Assembly: GCF_001457815.1 (NCBI RefSeq)
Contig: NZ_LN898219.1
Coordinates: 229,878 to 293,877 of the forward strand
Source: Vitreoscilla massiliensis
GTDB lineage: Bacteria > Pseudomonadota > Gammaproteobacteria > Burkholderiales > Neisseriaceae
Reading direction: 5' to 3'
DNA: 64,000 nucleotides
The notes beneath the pieces were generated by a model. The model did no database searches. It saw only the letters and a list, made by a program, of their open reading frames with translations, and was not told the origin of the DNA. Position numbers and translations under genes: made by a program. Positions 53,427 to 62,316 of this stretch are shown one piece after another (positions within the stretch are counted from its first letter, which is position 1; each line of letters starts with the position of its first letter).

Positions 53427-53447
53427 ACTTCTATCTATGGAAACAAC

Positions 53448-53906
53448 ATGGCAGATTATACGCAATTCCTTGCCGATGAAGCGGCAAGCCTTGCATTTGC
53501 ACAAAAATTAGCAAGCGTCCTGAAACCTTCATTAACCGTGTATTTGGCCGGTGATTTGGGCGCAGGTAAAACCACATTGACCCGCGGCCTGCTACGCGCG
53601 TGGGGTTTTGCGGGCACGGTGAAAAGCCCGACTTATACCATCGTCGAGAGTTACGAATTGGATGGTTTTAAAGTAGAACACTTTGATTTGTACCGCTTTC
53701 AAAGTCCAGAAGAGTGGTTGGACGCCGGTTTGGATGAGTTGTTTGATGACAACACCATAGCCTTGATAGAATGGCCACAAATGGCGGCAGGTTTCGTGCC
53801 TGCGGCCGATGTGACAGTCGCCTTGAGTGTACAGGACGCCGGTCGTCTGTGTACAATCATTCCCCATACAGAACTAGCTCAAAAGATGTTAAGCCCATGC
53901 CTTTGA
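53448..53906 (+). CDS. tsaE: tRNA threonylcarbamoyladenosine synthesis ATPase TsaE
   Basis: A 152-residue P-loop protein of the t6A complex. The Walker A GDLGAGKTTLTRGLL is at about residues 36-50, VKSPTYTIVESY near 67 and the Walker B-like HFDLYR near 81. The C-terminus carries IALIEWPQMA. It overlaps amiC by 10 bp, an arrangement common in beta- and gamma-proteobacteria. Confidence 0.95.
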   Translation: MADYTQFLADEAASLAFAQKLASVLKPSLTVYLAGDLGAGKTTLTRGLLRAWGFAGTVKSPTYTIVESYELDGFKVEHFDLYRFQSPEEWLDAGLDELFDDNTIALIEWPQMAAGFVPAADVTVALSVQDAGRLCTIIPHTELAQKMLSPCL

Positions 53907-55195
53907 TGACCCGTCGCGGTATGTTGCAAACCTTAAGTGCCGGTGCGTTGGTGTCTGTGACGCCACTGGCCTTTGCCAACAACGCCCAAATTACCGCCGC
54001 CCGTATTTGGCCCTCCGATTTGTACACGCGCATGACGTTGGAAGCCAGCGCGGCCGTGCCGTTTAAATACTTCGTGCTCGACAATCCGCGCCGCTTGGTG
54101 GTGGACATGCAAGGCGTCAGCATCAACGAGGTGATGAAAAGCGTGCCGAGCAAGGTATTGGCGCGTGACCCTTACATCAACCAGATTCGCGTTGGCCAGT
54201 TTGATCAAAGCACGGTGCGCATCGTGGTGGATTTAAAACGCAACATCAGCCCGCAAGTGTTTTCCTTATTGCCCGTGGCCGAATACAAACACCGCTTGGT
54301 GATTGATTTGTTCCCAGCAGGCCAAGGCTCGGCGCCAGCGGTACAGGCCGAGGAAGAAGACGCATTGATGGCGCTGCTCAATGATTACAGCAAGGGCAAG
54401 GTCAGCAAAGATGGCTCGACCACCGTCACCGCGCAAACCACCATCCCCAAACCTGAAGAAGCACGCCCGAAAGCCACGCCGCAAAACAAATCCAACATCA
54501 ACCGCAAAGTGGTGGTGGTCATAGATCCTGGTCACGGCGGCGAAGACCCCGGTGCCATCGGCCCCAATGGTCTGAAAGAAAAGAACGTGGTGTTGGCCAT
54601 TAGCCGCGACTTGAAGAAAAAACTCGATGCTGCCGGCTACAAAACCCACATGACGCGCAACCAAGACGTGTTCATCCCCTTGGGCGTGCGCGTGGCCACG
54701 GCGCGCAAATTACAGGCCGACTTGTTTATCTCCGTGCATGCCGATGCGTTTACCAGCCCATCGGCACGCGGTACAGGCGTGTATGCCTTGAGTACCAGCG
54801 GCGCCACCAGTGCGCAAGCGAAGTTCTTGGCCGATTCGCAAAACGCGGCCGACTTAATCGGTGGGGTGAAAAAAGTTGGCAATGCCAACGTCGATCGCGC
54901 CATCTTGGACATGACCCAAACCGCCACTGTGCGCGATTCTTTGGTATTGGGCCGGCATGTGTTGAATGCCTTGGGCAACATCAACAAATTGCACAAAGGC
55001 CAAGTCGACCAAGCCGGTTTCGCCGTGCTCAAAGCACCAGACATTCCGTCCATCTTGGTGGAAACCGCGTTTATTTCCAATCCGGAAGAAGAGCGCTTGT
55101 TGGCAGGCACGGCGTTTCGCGGCAAAGTCGCCGACGCGATTTCTGCCGGTGTGAAGCGTTATTTCGCCGGTGGTGCGGTATTGGCACAACGTTAA
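53897..55195 (+). CDS. amiC: N-acetylmuramoyl-L-alanine amidase AmiC
   Basis: A 432-residue cell-separation amidase. The signal peptide begins MPLMTRRGMLQ, a twin-arginine-like motif, and ends near FANN, so Tat export is likely as for E. coli AmiC. An AMIN septal-targeting domain follows (about 35-135). After a charged linker comes the Amidase_3 zinc domain with VIDPGHGGEDPGAIG (about 210), SVHADAF and the C-terminal ETAFISNPEEE. The ATG at 53897 lies inside tsaE. A ten-base DUS core is inside the gene. Confidence 0.95.
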   Translation: MPLMTRRGMLQTLSAGALVSVTPLAFANNAQITAARIWPSDLYTRMTLEASAAVPFKYFVLDNPRRLVVDMQGVSINEVMKSVPSKVLARDPYINQIRVGQFDQSTVRIVVDLKRNISPQVFSLLPVAEYKHRLVIDLFPAGQGSAPAVQAEEEDALMALLNDYSKGKVSKDGSTTVTAQTTIPKPEEARPKATPQNKSNINRKVVVVIDPGHGGEDPGAIGPNGLKEKNVVLAISRDLKKKLDAAGYKTHMTRNQDVFIPLGVRVATARKLQADLFISVHADAFTSPSARGTGVYALSTSGATSAQAKFLADSQNAADLIGGVKKVGNANVDRAILDMTQTATVRDSLVLGRHVLNALGNINKLHKGQVDQAGFAVLKAPDIPSILVETAFISNPEEERLLAGTAFRGKVADAISAGVKRYFAGGAVLAQR

Positions 55196-55208
55196 CTGCA
55201 ACAAATTC

Positions 55209-55238
55209 ATGCGGCCTGTAAGTGTTTACAGGCCGCAT
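55209..55238. terminator. Inverted DUS pair (amiC terminator)
   Basis: Exact DUS at 55211-55221 and 55226-55236, 4-bp loop, 14 bp after the amiC stop. Confidence 0.75.
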
Positions 55239-55276
55239 TTGTCTGTATCAATCATTTGAATGCATGAGGTGTGATG

Positions 55277-55603
55277 ATGTGGTGGTTGATATTGCCTATG
55301 GTGGTGTTGGGCATCTTGAGTCTGTACATGGAAGCAGTGGCTGAGGAATGGCGCAAACTCTTGCAGCAGCGTCCTCAATTGGTGGCGCAATTGCCGCATT
55401 TTATGGCGACTTCCTCGACCGTGTTTTACCCGTACAAATACGTGCGCCTGTGGTGGGCGCTGTGCCGCCATCCGCAGTGGCAACAGCAATACGATTTGCC
55501 CGCAGACGAGTTTCAGCATTGCTTGGTGGTGGGTGGGTTTTATTATGCATTGACCACCGCAGCCTGTGCGACCCTATTGTGGTGGGGGCTGGTGCATGCG
55601 TGA
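55277..55603 (+). CDS. Small membrane protein of unknown function, 108 aa
   Basis: A tryptophan-rich protein with two hydrophobic segments (about residues 1-20 and 85-105) and a polar, basic middle (EEWRKLLQQRPQLVAQLPHF; RHPQWQQQYDLPADEF). The ATG at 55277 has GAGG at the best spacing; the ATG at 55274 or GTG at 55271 are possible. It stands alone between two DUS stems. I do not recognise the family. Confidence 0.65.
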   Translation: MWWLILPMVVLGILSLYMEAVAEEWRKLLQQRPQLVAQLPHFMATSSTVFYPYKYVRLWWALCRHPQWQQQYDLPADEFQHCLVVGGFYYALTTAACATLLWWGLVHA

Positions 55604-55651
55604 TGGCTGGGAATGGCATCCAATATCACAGTCATATGCTTCAACACACAT

Positions 55652-55683
55652 TAAAGCGGCCTGTAAACTTTACAGGCCGCTTT
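55652..55683. terminator. Inverted DUS pair with T-run
   Basis: Exact DUS at 55656-55666 and 55670-55680 with a 3-bp loop, followed by TTTT. It is between convergent genes and can serve both. Confidence 0.75.
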
Positions 55684-55716
55684 TGATTGCCATGCATTCA
55701 AATCATGTGCGCATGC

Positions 55717-56421
55717 TTACTGCGCGTAAATAATGAATATGGTCGGGCGTTTTTTCAGGTTCGGACGGTCTTTAGGCCAATCTTGTACCGGCAAAGAGAT
55801 GATGGTTTCGCTGTCGGCGGTCAAATCACAGGCCACACACAAGCGTGTCGTTGGTTTTAAGGTTTGCAGCGCGGTTTCGAGCAGCACATCGTTGCGGTAT
55901 GGCGTTTCGATGAAGATTTGCGTTTCTTTTTGTTGGTAAGCGCGGGCTTCCCAGTCTTTCAATGCCGCAGCGCGCTCATCGGCGTGTTGCGGCAAATAGC
56001 CACGGAAGGCGAAGTTTTGGCCATTGGCACCCGAGGCCATCAAGGCCAATAAAATGCTCGATGGGCCCACCAAAGGTTTAACGGTAAATCCATGTTGGTG
56101 TGCCAAAGCCACCACTTGTGCACCAGGGTCGGCCACGGCAGGGCAACCGGCTTCGCTGACCAAGCCGACATCACGGCCTTGCTTCAAAGGTTCAAGCAAG
56201 GCGGGTATGTCGGCCGCGTTGGTGTGCTCATTGAGCGTGTGCATGGACAATTCGCGTATCGGCGTGCTCACACCCAAGGCTTTCAAATGTGCGCGCGCGG
56301 TTTTTTCGGCTTCGACGATGAAGTCGGTGATGCCGACAATCAGTGCTTGTTCGTGTGGCAATAGGCAAGGCGTGTCGGCAGTGGCCAAAGGGGTGGGGAT
56401 TAAGTACAAAGTCGCGCTCAT
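55717..56421 (-). CDS. Tetrapyrrole-methylase-fold SAM methyltransferase (RsmI-like)
   Basis: A 234-residue methyltransferase of the RsmI/CobA-type fold. The start TLYLIPTPLATAD matches the LYLVPTPIGN motif of RsmI, and GLVSEAGCPAVADPGAQVV matches the conserved DAGTPxxSDPG region, with E-A-G-C in place of D-A-G-T. A FIETPYRND motif is near residue 170. It is shorter than RsmI (about 286) and belongs to the group often called uncharacterised SAM-dependent methyltransferase. It overlaps maf by four bases. Confidence 0.85.
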   Translation of the reverse strand: MSATLYLIPTPLATADTPCLLPHEQALIVGITDFIVEAEKTARAHLKALGVSTPIRELSMHTLNEHTNAADIPALLEPLKQGRDVGLVSEAGCPAVADPGAQVVALAHQHGFTVKPLVGPSSILLALMASGANGQNFAFRGYLPQHADERAAALKDWEARAYQQKETQIFIETPYRNDVLLETALQTLKPTTRLCVACDLTADSETIISLPVQDWPKDRPNLKKRPTIFIIYAQ

Positions 56422-57005
56422 GGTAATGCGATTCCTTCTTCAATTAAAAAGCCAATCAAACTCAACATCGGCAAACCGATTAAGGCATTGGGATCGGTGC
56501 TGGTGATGGCGGCAATCAGGGTTTGGCCCAAGCCTTCGCTTTTGGCGCCGCCGGCGCAGTAAATGGCATCGGGTTCTTGTTCTAAATAGCGCTGGATGCT
56601 CTCATCTGAGAGTTCGCGCATTTGCACTTGGGTGAGGTCAACATGACTGTGCATGCGGCCTGTAAGTGTGTTGAGTAAGACCACAGCGGTGTAAAAGTCC
56701 AAATGCTGGCCGCTGGTGAAACGCAGAGTTTCGGCGGCTTTCTCCACACTCATTGGTTTGCCCAATTGCGTGTGTTGGCAAAACGCCACTTGATCGGAGC
56801 CGATGATTAAATGCTGTGGGTATATTTCAGCCACGGCTTGCGCTTTGCCAGTGGCCAAACGCAAGGCGGTAGCAGCGGCGTTTTCATGCGCTAAAGGCGT
56901 TTCGTCTATGTCTGGCGAGCAAGTGGAGAAGGGAAGATTCAATTGTTGCAATTGCATTTGGCGAAAGCGTGAACTCGATGCCAAAATCAGTGCTGGGGTG
57001 CTCAT
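56418..57005 (-). CDS. maf: Maf-family nucleotide pyrophosphatase (YceF type)
   Basis: A 195-residue house-cleaning enzyme that removes modified nucleotides, probably 7-methyl-GTP. Family motifs are LILASSSRFRQMQLQQL at the start, DIDETP near residue 33, IIGSDQVAF near 68 and CAGGAKSEGLG near 145. The position next to yceD, rpmF and the fab genes is the E. coli yceF context. The ATG at 57005 fits homologues; one at 57020 is also in frame. It is divergent from yceD. One DUS is inside (56655). Confidence 0.9.
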   Translation of the reverse strand: MSTPALILASSSRFRQMQLQQLNLPFSTCSPDIDETPLAHENAAATALRLATGKAQAVAEIYPQHLIIGSDQVAFCQHTQLGKPMSVEKAAETLRFTSGQHLDFYTAVVLLNTLTGRMHSHVDLTQVQMRELSDESIQRYLEQEPDAIYCAGGAKSEGLGQTLIAAITSTDPNALIGLPMLSLIGFLIEEGIALP

Positions 57006-57058
57006 GGGGAAATTTGTCATTGACAGTTAGAATCAAACAATTATATCATCCTTCGTTT

Positions 57059-57562
57059 ATGTTAGACGTTAATTTGATTGATCCGGTCGCTTTTGCAAAA
57101 AGCGCGTTGCTTCAAGATGATAGCATCAGCTTGGCGCAATTGGATGAGCGCGTGGCGCAGCATGAGTTTTTGGCCCATGCCGATACAACACTGCATTACC
57201 GCTTAAAAGGCGGTGTGGACAAGTTGCAACGCCCCTTTCTTGATTTATCAATACAGGGCGAGTTACAACTTGCTTGTCAACGTTGTTTGTCAGCGTTGCC
57301 ATTCGTGTTGGACGAGACAGTTCGCATCGTGTTGTTCAGCGATGAGGCTGTGTTGGATGAGGCCATGGACAGTGATCCCGATTTAGAGGGAGTGCTGGCT
57401 GAGTCTGAGCTTTCTGTGTGGTCGCTCTTGGAAGATCAAATCATTATGGCTTTGCCTTATGCCCCACGTCACGACGATTGTGGCAATGATGATTTAGAGC
57501 GCGTTAATGCGGATAAACCTAATCCTTTTGCCCAGTTGGCCAAGCTTAAGCGCAACCAATAA
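57059..57562 (+). CDS. yceD: YceD/DUF177 large-subunit rRNA accumulation protein
   Basis: A 167-residue protein of the YceD family. The diagnostic LACQRCLSALPF (about residues 72-83), with paired cysteines, is present. The second half is acidic (DEAVLDEAMDSDPDLEG) and ends in NPFAQLAKLKR, as in homologues. It helps 23S rRNA accumulation and is always found before rpmF. The start has no clear Shine-Dalgarno. It is 53 bp from the divergent maf start. Confidence 0.92.
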   Translation: MLDVNLIDPVAFAKSALLQDDSISLAQLDERVAQHEFLAHADTTLHYRLKGGVDKLQRPFLDLSIQGELQLACQRCLSALPFVLDETVRIVLFSDEAVLDEAMDSDPDLEGVLAESELSVWSLLEDQIIMALPYAPRHDDCGNDDLERVNADKPNPFAQLAKLKRNQ

Positions 57563-57594
57563 ACGTATTTATTTTCTCTTATGGAGTTTGACTC

Positions 57595-57774
57595 ATGGCA
57601 GTTCAACAAAACAAAAAATCCCCTTCTAAACGCGGTATGCACCGTTCACACGACAGCTTGACTGCACCTGCAACAGCTGTTGATGCAACCACTGGCGAAG
57701 TACATTTGCGTCACCACATCTCTCCTAACGGTATGTACCGTGGTCGTAAAGTGATCAAATCAAACGACGAATAA
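57595..57774 (+). CDS. rpmF: 50S ribosomal protein L32
   Basis: A 59-residue ribosomal protein: MAVQQNKKSPSKRGMHRSHD, then LHLRHH-like sequence and the basic GRKVIKSNDE tail. It is the zinc-free type, lacking the four-cysteine motif. ATGGAG-type sequence lies about 10 bp before the ATG. It is 32 bp after yceD, the usual arrangement, and is followed by a strong terminator. Confidence 0.97.
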   Translation: MAVQQNKKSPSKRGMHRSHDSLTAPATAVDATTGEVHLRHHISPNGMYRGRKVIKSNDE

Positions 57775-57791
57775 GTCTGTTTGATGGAGGA

Positions 57792-57827
57792 AGCCAACAC
57801 CAGCTCAAGCTAGATGTTGGCTTTTTT
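57792..57827 (+). terminator. Rho-independent terminator after rpmF
   Basis: AGCCAACA (57792-57799) pairs with TGTTGGCT (57815-57822), followed by TTTTTT. It separates ribosomal from lipid genes at least in part. Confidence 0.85.
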
Positions 57828-57949
57828 GCATTTCAGTGTTGTGCAAAACAGGCTAACCCAATTTTGCGCGACTTTCACACGCAGCAGTTTGTGGTGCATT
57901 TCTTCGCGTGATAAGCTTGCCGTGTTTTAAAAATGATTGAGTATAAATA

Positions 57950-58990
57950 ATGATAACGATTGCAGTGGATGCGATGGGTGGTGACATAGGTTTAAGCGTT
58001 ACCGTACCGGCTTCCGTGGCTTTTTTAGAACGCCAAAACGATGTCAAACTGTTGATGGTCGGCGATGAGGCCAAGTTACAGGCCGCTTTAAAAAGCGTTA
58101 ACGCGCCCATGGACCGCATCAGTGTGATCCATGCCTCTGAAGTGGTGGACATGGACGAAGACCCTCGCAATGCCTTGCGCCACAAGAAAGATTCTTCGAT
58201 GCGCGTGGCGATTAACCAAGTCAAAGAAGGCTTGGCCGAGGCGGCTGTGTCTGCGGGCAATACCGGCGCATTGATGGCCACTGCAAAATTCGTGTTGAAA
58301 ACGATAGAAGGCATAGAACGTCCGGCAATTGCCAAATTCTTGCCCACTACCAATGGTGGCTTGACCTGTGTGTTGGACTTGGGTGCCAACATCGACAGCA
58401 CGCCTGAGCATTTGTTACAGTTTGCCATCATGGGTTCGCAATTGGTGCAAGCGGTCAATCCGCACATCAAAACCCCACGCGTGGGCTTGCTGAACATCGG
58501 TTCGGAAGAAATCAAAGGCAACAGCACCGTCAAAGAGGCTTACCACCAATTGCAAAACAGCCAATTGAATTTCATTGGCAATGTTGAAGGCGATGATATT
58601 TTTACCGGTGAAGTGGAAGTGATTGTCGCCGATGGTTTTGTTGGCAATGTGGCTTTGAAAACCATCGAAGGCACGGTGAAGATGATGGGTCAAATCATCA
58701 AAAACGAATTCAACAGCAGCGCTTTAAGCAAAGCGCAAGGCTTGATTGCCAAACCGGTGTTGGCTCAAGTGAAAAAACGCATAGACCCACGCCGCTTTAA
58801 TGGCGCCATATTCTTGGGTTTGCGCGGGGTGGTGGTGAAAAGCCACGGTGGTACCGATGCGGTTGGCTTTAACTATGCCTTGCAAGAAGCGTATCACGAA
58901 GCCAAGGCCGATATTTTGACCAGCATCCAACGCGGTGTGAGTGCACATTTGGCTGCGGCCGAAGCCTCAGGTGTGAACATCGGCAAATAA
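57950..58990 (+). CDS. plsX: Phosphate acyltransferase PlsX
   Basis: A 346-residue enzyme that turns acyl-ACP into acyl-phosphate for phospholipid synthesis. The start ITIAVDAMGGDIG is diagnostic. SAGNTGALMA is near residue 100, and VADGFVGNVALKTIEG near 225. It is a peripheral membrane protein of normal length. One DUS (58076) is inside. It is followed after 108 bp by fabH. Confidence 0.97.
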   Translation: MITIAVDAMGGDIGLSVTVPASVAFLERQNDVKLLMVGDEAKLQAALKSVNAPMDRISVIHASEVVDMDEDPRNALRHKKDSSMRVAINQVKEGLAEAAVSAGNTGALMATAKFVLKTIEGIERPAIAKFLPTTNGGLTCVLDLGANIDSTPEHLLQFAIMGSQLVQAVNPHIKTPRVGLLNIGSEEIKGNSTVKEAYHQLQNSQLNFIGNVEGDDIFTGEVEVIVADGFVGNVALKTIEGTVKMMGQIIKNEFNSSALSKAQGLIAKPVLAQVKKRIDPRRFNGAIFLGLRGVVVKSHGGTDAVGFNYALQEAYHEAKADILTSIQRGVSAHLAAAEASGVNIGK

Positions 58991-59098
58991 ACCCCAGCAG
59001 CGCGATAATAATAGGCAGCTAGGCGTGAGTCCACGCCGAGCAGGCACACAGTTAAGTGACATCAGCAGCACCAACGAGAAAGTCGAGAGCGTATTACC

Positions 59099-60061
59099 AT
59101 GACGTATGCAAAAATTTTAGGTACGGGCAGTTTCCTACCCGCCAACCGCGTCAGCAATGATGATTTGGCACAAAAAGTAGATACTTCTGATGAATGGATT
59201 GTGACGCGCACAGGCATACGTCACCGCCATGTGGCTGCTGAAAACGAATTGACCAGTGATTTGGCCGTACAGGCCGCTTTGAAGGCCATAGACAGCTCTG
59301 GTCTGGACAAAAACGACATTGATTTGATCATTGTTGCCACGACCACACCGGACAAAACCTTCCCATCGACCGCATGCATCGTGCAGCAAAAATTGGGCAT
59401 GCCCGGCGTGGCAGCGTTTGACGTGCAAGCGGTGTGTGCCGGCTTTATGTATGCGTTGACCACCGCCCATGCTTACATCTTGGCTGGCTTGGCCAAAAAT
59501 GCCTTGGTGATTGGTGCCGAGACGTTCACGCGTTTGCTTGATTGGAACGACAGACGCACGTGCGTGTTGTTTGGCGATGGCGCGGGCGCGGTGGTGTTGG
59601 GCAAGAGTGAGACCGAAGGCGGCATCATGCAGGCCAAATTACAGGCCGATGGCAATTACGCCCACATCTTGGAAACCCCAGGGGTGATTCATGGTGGCGA
59701 AATCGTCGGTTCACCGTATGTGTACATGGACGGCCAAGCGGTATTCAAATTTGCAGTGAAAACCTTGGCCAAAATCGGCAAGCAAGTGATAGACGATGCA
59801 GGTTTGACTGCGGACGATGTGGATTGGGTGGTGCCGCACCAAGCCAATTTGCGCATCATCGAGTCTACCGCCAAACACTTGGGCCTCTCTATGGACAAAA
59901 TCATTTTGACCGTACAAGACCAAGGCAATACCTCGGCGGCGTCTATTCCGTTGGCACTGGACTTGGGCGTGCGCGATGGTCGCATCAAACGCGGCGACGT
60001 GGTCTTGCTTGAAGGCATAGGCGGTGGTTTTGCTTGGGGCGCGGTGTTATTGCGCTATTGA
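59099..60061 (+). CDS. fabH: 3-oxoacyl-ACP synthase III
   Basis: A 320-residue condensing enzyme that starts fatty-acid synthesis. The catalytic triad is clear: Cys in VQAVCAGFMYAL (about 112), His in WVVPHQANLRII (about 247) and Asn in DQGNTSAASIPLAL (about 277). The start MTYAKILGTGSFLP is typical. GAGAG is about 12 bp upstream. A pair of DUS follows. Confidence 0.97.
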   Translation: MTYAKILGTGSFLPANRVSNDDLAQKVDTSDEWIVTRTGIRHRHVAAENELTSDLAVQAALKAIDSSGLDKNDIDLIIVATTTPDKTFPSTACIVQQKLGMPGVAAFDVQAVCAGFMYALTTAHAYILAGLAKNALVIGAETFTRLLDWNDRRTCVLFGDGAGAVVLGKSETEGGIMQAKLQADGNYAHILETPGVIHGGEIVGSPYVYMDGQAVFKFAVKTLAKIGKQVIDDAGLTADDVDWVVPHQANLRIIESTAKHLGLSMDKIILTVQDQGNTSAASIPLALDLGVRDGRIKRGDVVLLEGIGGGFAWGAVLLRY

Positions 60062-60071
60062 TGTATGGATT

Positions 60072-60114
60072 TTATTACAGGCCGCTTAAAAACTGTTTAA
60101 GCGGCCTGTAAACG
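60072..60114. terminator. Inverted DUS pair with A/T spacer
   Basis: Exact DUS at 60075-60085 (minus) and 60101-60111 (plus). The long loop contains TTAAAAAC and GTTTAA, which extends the stem. It follows fabH and precedes the DUF1294 gene, splitting the fab cluster. Confidence 0.65.
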
Positions 60115-60132
60115 TTTTTAAGATGAAGCTAG

Positions 60133-60516
60133 ATGTCACGTTCACGTTCTGCGGGTGTTTGGACCCGTCCCACTTTGGTGCTGCCTGTGTTATTGGGGGT
60201 GGCTTTGATTTTGTTTGCTTTGCAGCAAAACTCTTATTTAGGGCTGTGGCTGCTGGGCATGAATGTGGTATCTTTGTTCAGTTATTATGTCGACAAACGT
60301 GCGGCAACGCGCCAAGGCTGGCGCATTTCTGAAGCGCGTTTGCATGGACAAGACTTATTGGGCGGTTGGGTAGGCGGCTTGTTGGCACGCCATGTGTGGC
60401 ACCACAAAACCAGCAAAACCCCTTTTATATGGGTGTTTTGGCTGACGGCCTTACTCAACACCGCCGCAGTGTTGGCGCTGATTGCTGTTTTGAAAAACGG
60501 CGCCACGCTTTATTAA
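60133..60516 (+). CDS. DUF1294 membrane protein
   Basis: A 127-residue inner-membrane protein with about four hydrophobic segments. The DUF1294 signature is present: NVVSLFSYYVDKRAA, WRISEARLHGQDLLGGWVGG and HKTSKTPF. Some relatives are fused to a cold-shock domain, but that is absent here. The function is unknown. It sits between fabH and fabD in the same direction, 18 bp before fabD, an unusual position. Confidence 0.88.
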   Translation: MSRSRSAGVWTRPTLVLPVLLGVALILFALQQNSYLGLWLLGMNVVSLFSYYVDKRAATRQGWRISEARLHGQDLLGGWVGGLLARHVWHHKTSKTPFIWVFWLTALLNTAAVLALIAVLKNGATLY

Positions 60517-60534
60517 ACACCAGAGAGGACCATA

Positions 60535-61470
60535 ATGGCTTTTGCATTTTTCTTTCCCGGACAAGGTTCGCAATCTTTGCACATGATGGATGGCTTCAAT
60601 GACATCAGTGTGGTGCGCCATACTTTCCAAGAAGCATCCGATGTGTTGGGGCAAGACTTGTGGGCGCTGATTAACGGCGACGATGCCGCCAAACTCAATG
60701 CTACCGTGATTACCCAACCTTTGATGTTGACCGCTGGCATCGCCACATGGCGCGCTTACCAACACTTGGGCGGCGCAGCACCTGCTGCTTTGGCCGGCCA
60801 CAGCTTGGGCGAATACACCGCTTTGGTGGCAGCACAAAGCTTGGATTTTGCCACTGCGATTAAATTGGTGAGCGAACGCGCCCACTTGATGCAAAACGCC
60901 GTGCCACAAGGCGTGGGCGCGATGGCGGCCATCTTGGGCTTGAGCGATGAAGAAGTGATGGACGTGTGCCGTTTGGCGCAAGACGGTGGCGAAGTGGTCG
61001 AAGCGGTGAACTTCAATGCCGTCGGTCAAGTGGTGATTGCCGGCAATGCTCAAGCCGTGGAAACCGCGATGGCCTTGGCCAAAGAAAAAGGTGCCAAACG
61101 TGCCTTGCCTTTGCCTGTGTCTGTGCCTTCACATTGCAGCTTGATGAAACCTGCAGCAGAAAAACTCAAGGCTTATTTGGCCGATGTTGAGATTGTGGCA
61201 CCACACATTCCAGTGATACACAACGTCGATGTCAACACCCACCAAGATGTGGCCTTGATCAAAGACGCGTTGGTGCGCCAATTGTATTCGCCGGTATTGT
61301 GGACGCAAACCGTGAACAAACTGGTCGAAGACGGCATTACCGAAGCGGCCGAATGTGGCCCCGGCAAAGTATTGGCGGGCTTGTCCAAACGCATTAACAA
61401 AGAAGCCTCTTGTGTGGCCTTGACCAAACAAGCAGACTTAGAAGCATTTATCGCGGCTCAGAGCGCGTAA
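60535..61470 (+). CDS. fabD: Malonyl-CoA:ACP transacylase
   Basis: A 311-residue acyltransferase. FFPGQGSQSLHM is at the start, the nucleophile Ser in AGHSLGEYTAL (about residue 89-93), the His of the catalytic dyad in VPSHCSLM (about 200), and the C-terminal CGPGKVLAGLSKRI. The length is normal. AGAGGAC precedes the ATG. It is co-directional with fabG 15 bp downstream. Confidence 0.97.
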   Translation: MAFAFFFPGQGSQSLHMMDGFNDISVVRHTFQEASDVLGQDLWALINGDDAAKLNATVITQPLMLTAGIATWRAYQHLGGAAPAALAGHSLGEYTALVAAQSLDFATAIKLVSERAHLMQNAVPQGVGAMAAILGLSDEEVMDVCRLAQDGGEVVEAVNFNAVGQVVIAGNAQAVETAMALAKEKGAKRALPLPVSVPSHCSLMKPAAEKLKAYLADVEIVAPHIPVIHNVDVNTHQDVALIKDALVRQLYSPVLWTQTVNKLVEDGITEAAECGPGKVLAGLSKRINKEASCVALTKQADLEAFIAAQSA

Positions 61471-61485
61471 TACAAAGGGATGAAC

Positions 61486-62229
61486 ATGGATTTAGGATTA
61501 CAAGGCAAGGTGGTATTGGTAACGGGCGCATCGCGCGGCATCGGTGCGGCGATTGCCGACAGCTTGGCTGCCCAAGGCGCGATTGTGATAGGCACGGCTA
61601 CCAGCGACGCGCAAGCGGCGAAAATCAACGAGCGCTTGAGTGCGCACGGTGGCGCTGGTCGCGTGTTGAACGTGGGCGAAGTGGAATCTATCGAAACCTT
61701 GATTGCCGACATTACCAAAGAATTCGGCACCATCGAAGTGTTGGTGAACAACGCCGGCGTGACCCGCGACAATTTGTTGATGCGCATGAAAGACGAAGAG
61801 TGGGACGACATCATGCACATCAATTTGAAATCGGTGTACCGCGCCAGCAAAGCCGTTTTGCGCGGCATGATGAAAGCGCGCCACGGCCGCATCATCAGCA
61901 TCGCTTCTGTCGTTGGTGCGATGGGCAATGCCGGTCAAGCCAATTACGCCGCCGCCAAAGCCGGCATGATGGGTTTCACCAAATCCTTGGCGCGTGAAGT
62001 CGGCAGCCGTGGCATTACCGTCAACTGTGTTGCCCCTGGTTTTATCGACACCGACATGACCCGCGCCTTGCCTGAAGAGCAACGTGCAGCCTTGGCTGGC
62101 AACATCGCCTTGGGCAAACTTGGTGAAGCGCAAGACATCGCCGATGCAGTGGTGTTCTTGGCATCGAATCAAGCCAAATACATCACCGGCCAAACCTTAC
62201 ATGTGAATGGCGGCATGTTGATGCCTTAA
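61486..62229 (+). CDS. fabG: 3-oxoacyl-ACP reductase
   Basis: A 247-residue NADPH-dependent SDR. The cofactor motif TGASRGIGAAIA is near residue 14, NNAGVTRDNLLMRM near 87, the catalytic Ser in ISIASVVGAMGNAGQANYAAAKAG-type sequence near 140, and Tyr-x-x-x-Lys intact there. The start is the ATG at 61486, since AAAGGG lies 6 bp before it; the ATG at 61480 directly abuts the Shine-Dalgarno. In many relatives acpP follows, but here a DUS terminator and unrelated genes do. Confidence 0.97.
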   Translation: MDLGLQGKVVLVTGASRGIGAAIADSLAAQGAIVIGTATSDAQAAKINERLSAHGGAGRVLNVGEVESIETLIADITKEFGTIEVLVNNAGVTRDNLLMRMKDEEWDDIMHINLKSVYRASKAVLRGMMKARHGRIISIASVVGAMGNAGQANYAAAKAGMMGFTKSLAREVGSRGITVNCVAPGFIDTDMTRALPEEQRAALAGNIALGKLGEAQDIADAVVFLASNQAKYITGQTLHVNGGMLMP

Positions 62230-62256
62230 GGCTTTGAGAGCAAGACCATGAATCAA

Positions 62257-62289
62257 TAAGCGGCCTGTAAACCATTTACAGGCCGCTTT
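62257..62289. terminator. Inverted DUS pair with T-run (fabG terminator)
   Basis: Exact DUS at 62260-62270 and 62276-62286, 5-bp loop, followed by TTTT. It ends the fab operon. Confidence 0.78.
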
Positions 62290-62316
62290 TGTATGTGCTC
62301 TCTGAACAGCTTTATC

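Noticed and set aside
58991..59098. Hairpin-rich gap between plsX and fabH as a possible RNA gene
   Set aside because: A single small stem (GGCGTG/CACGCC) and no terminator or conserved RNA motif; most likely leader sequence of fabH.
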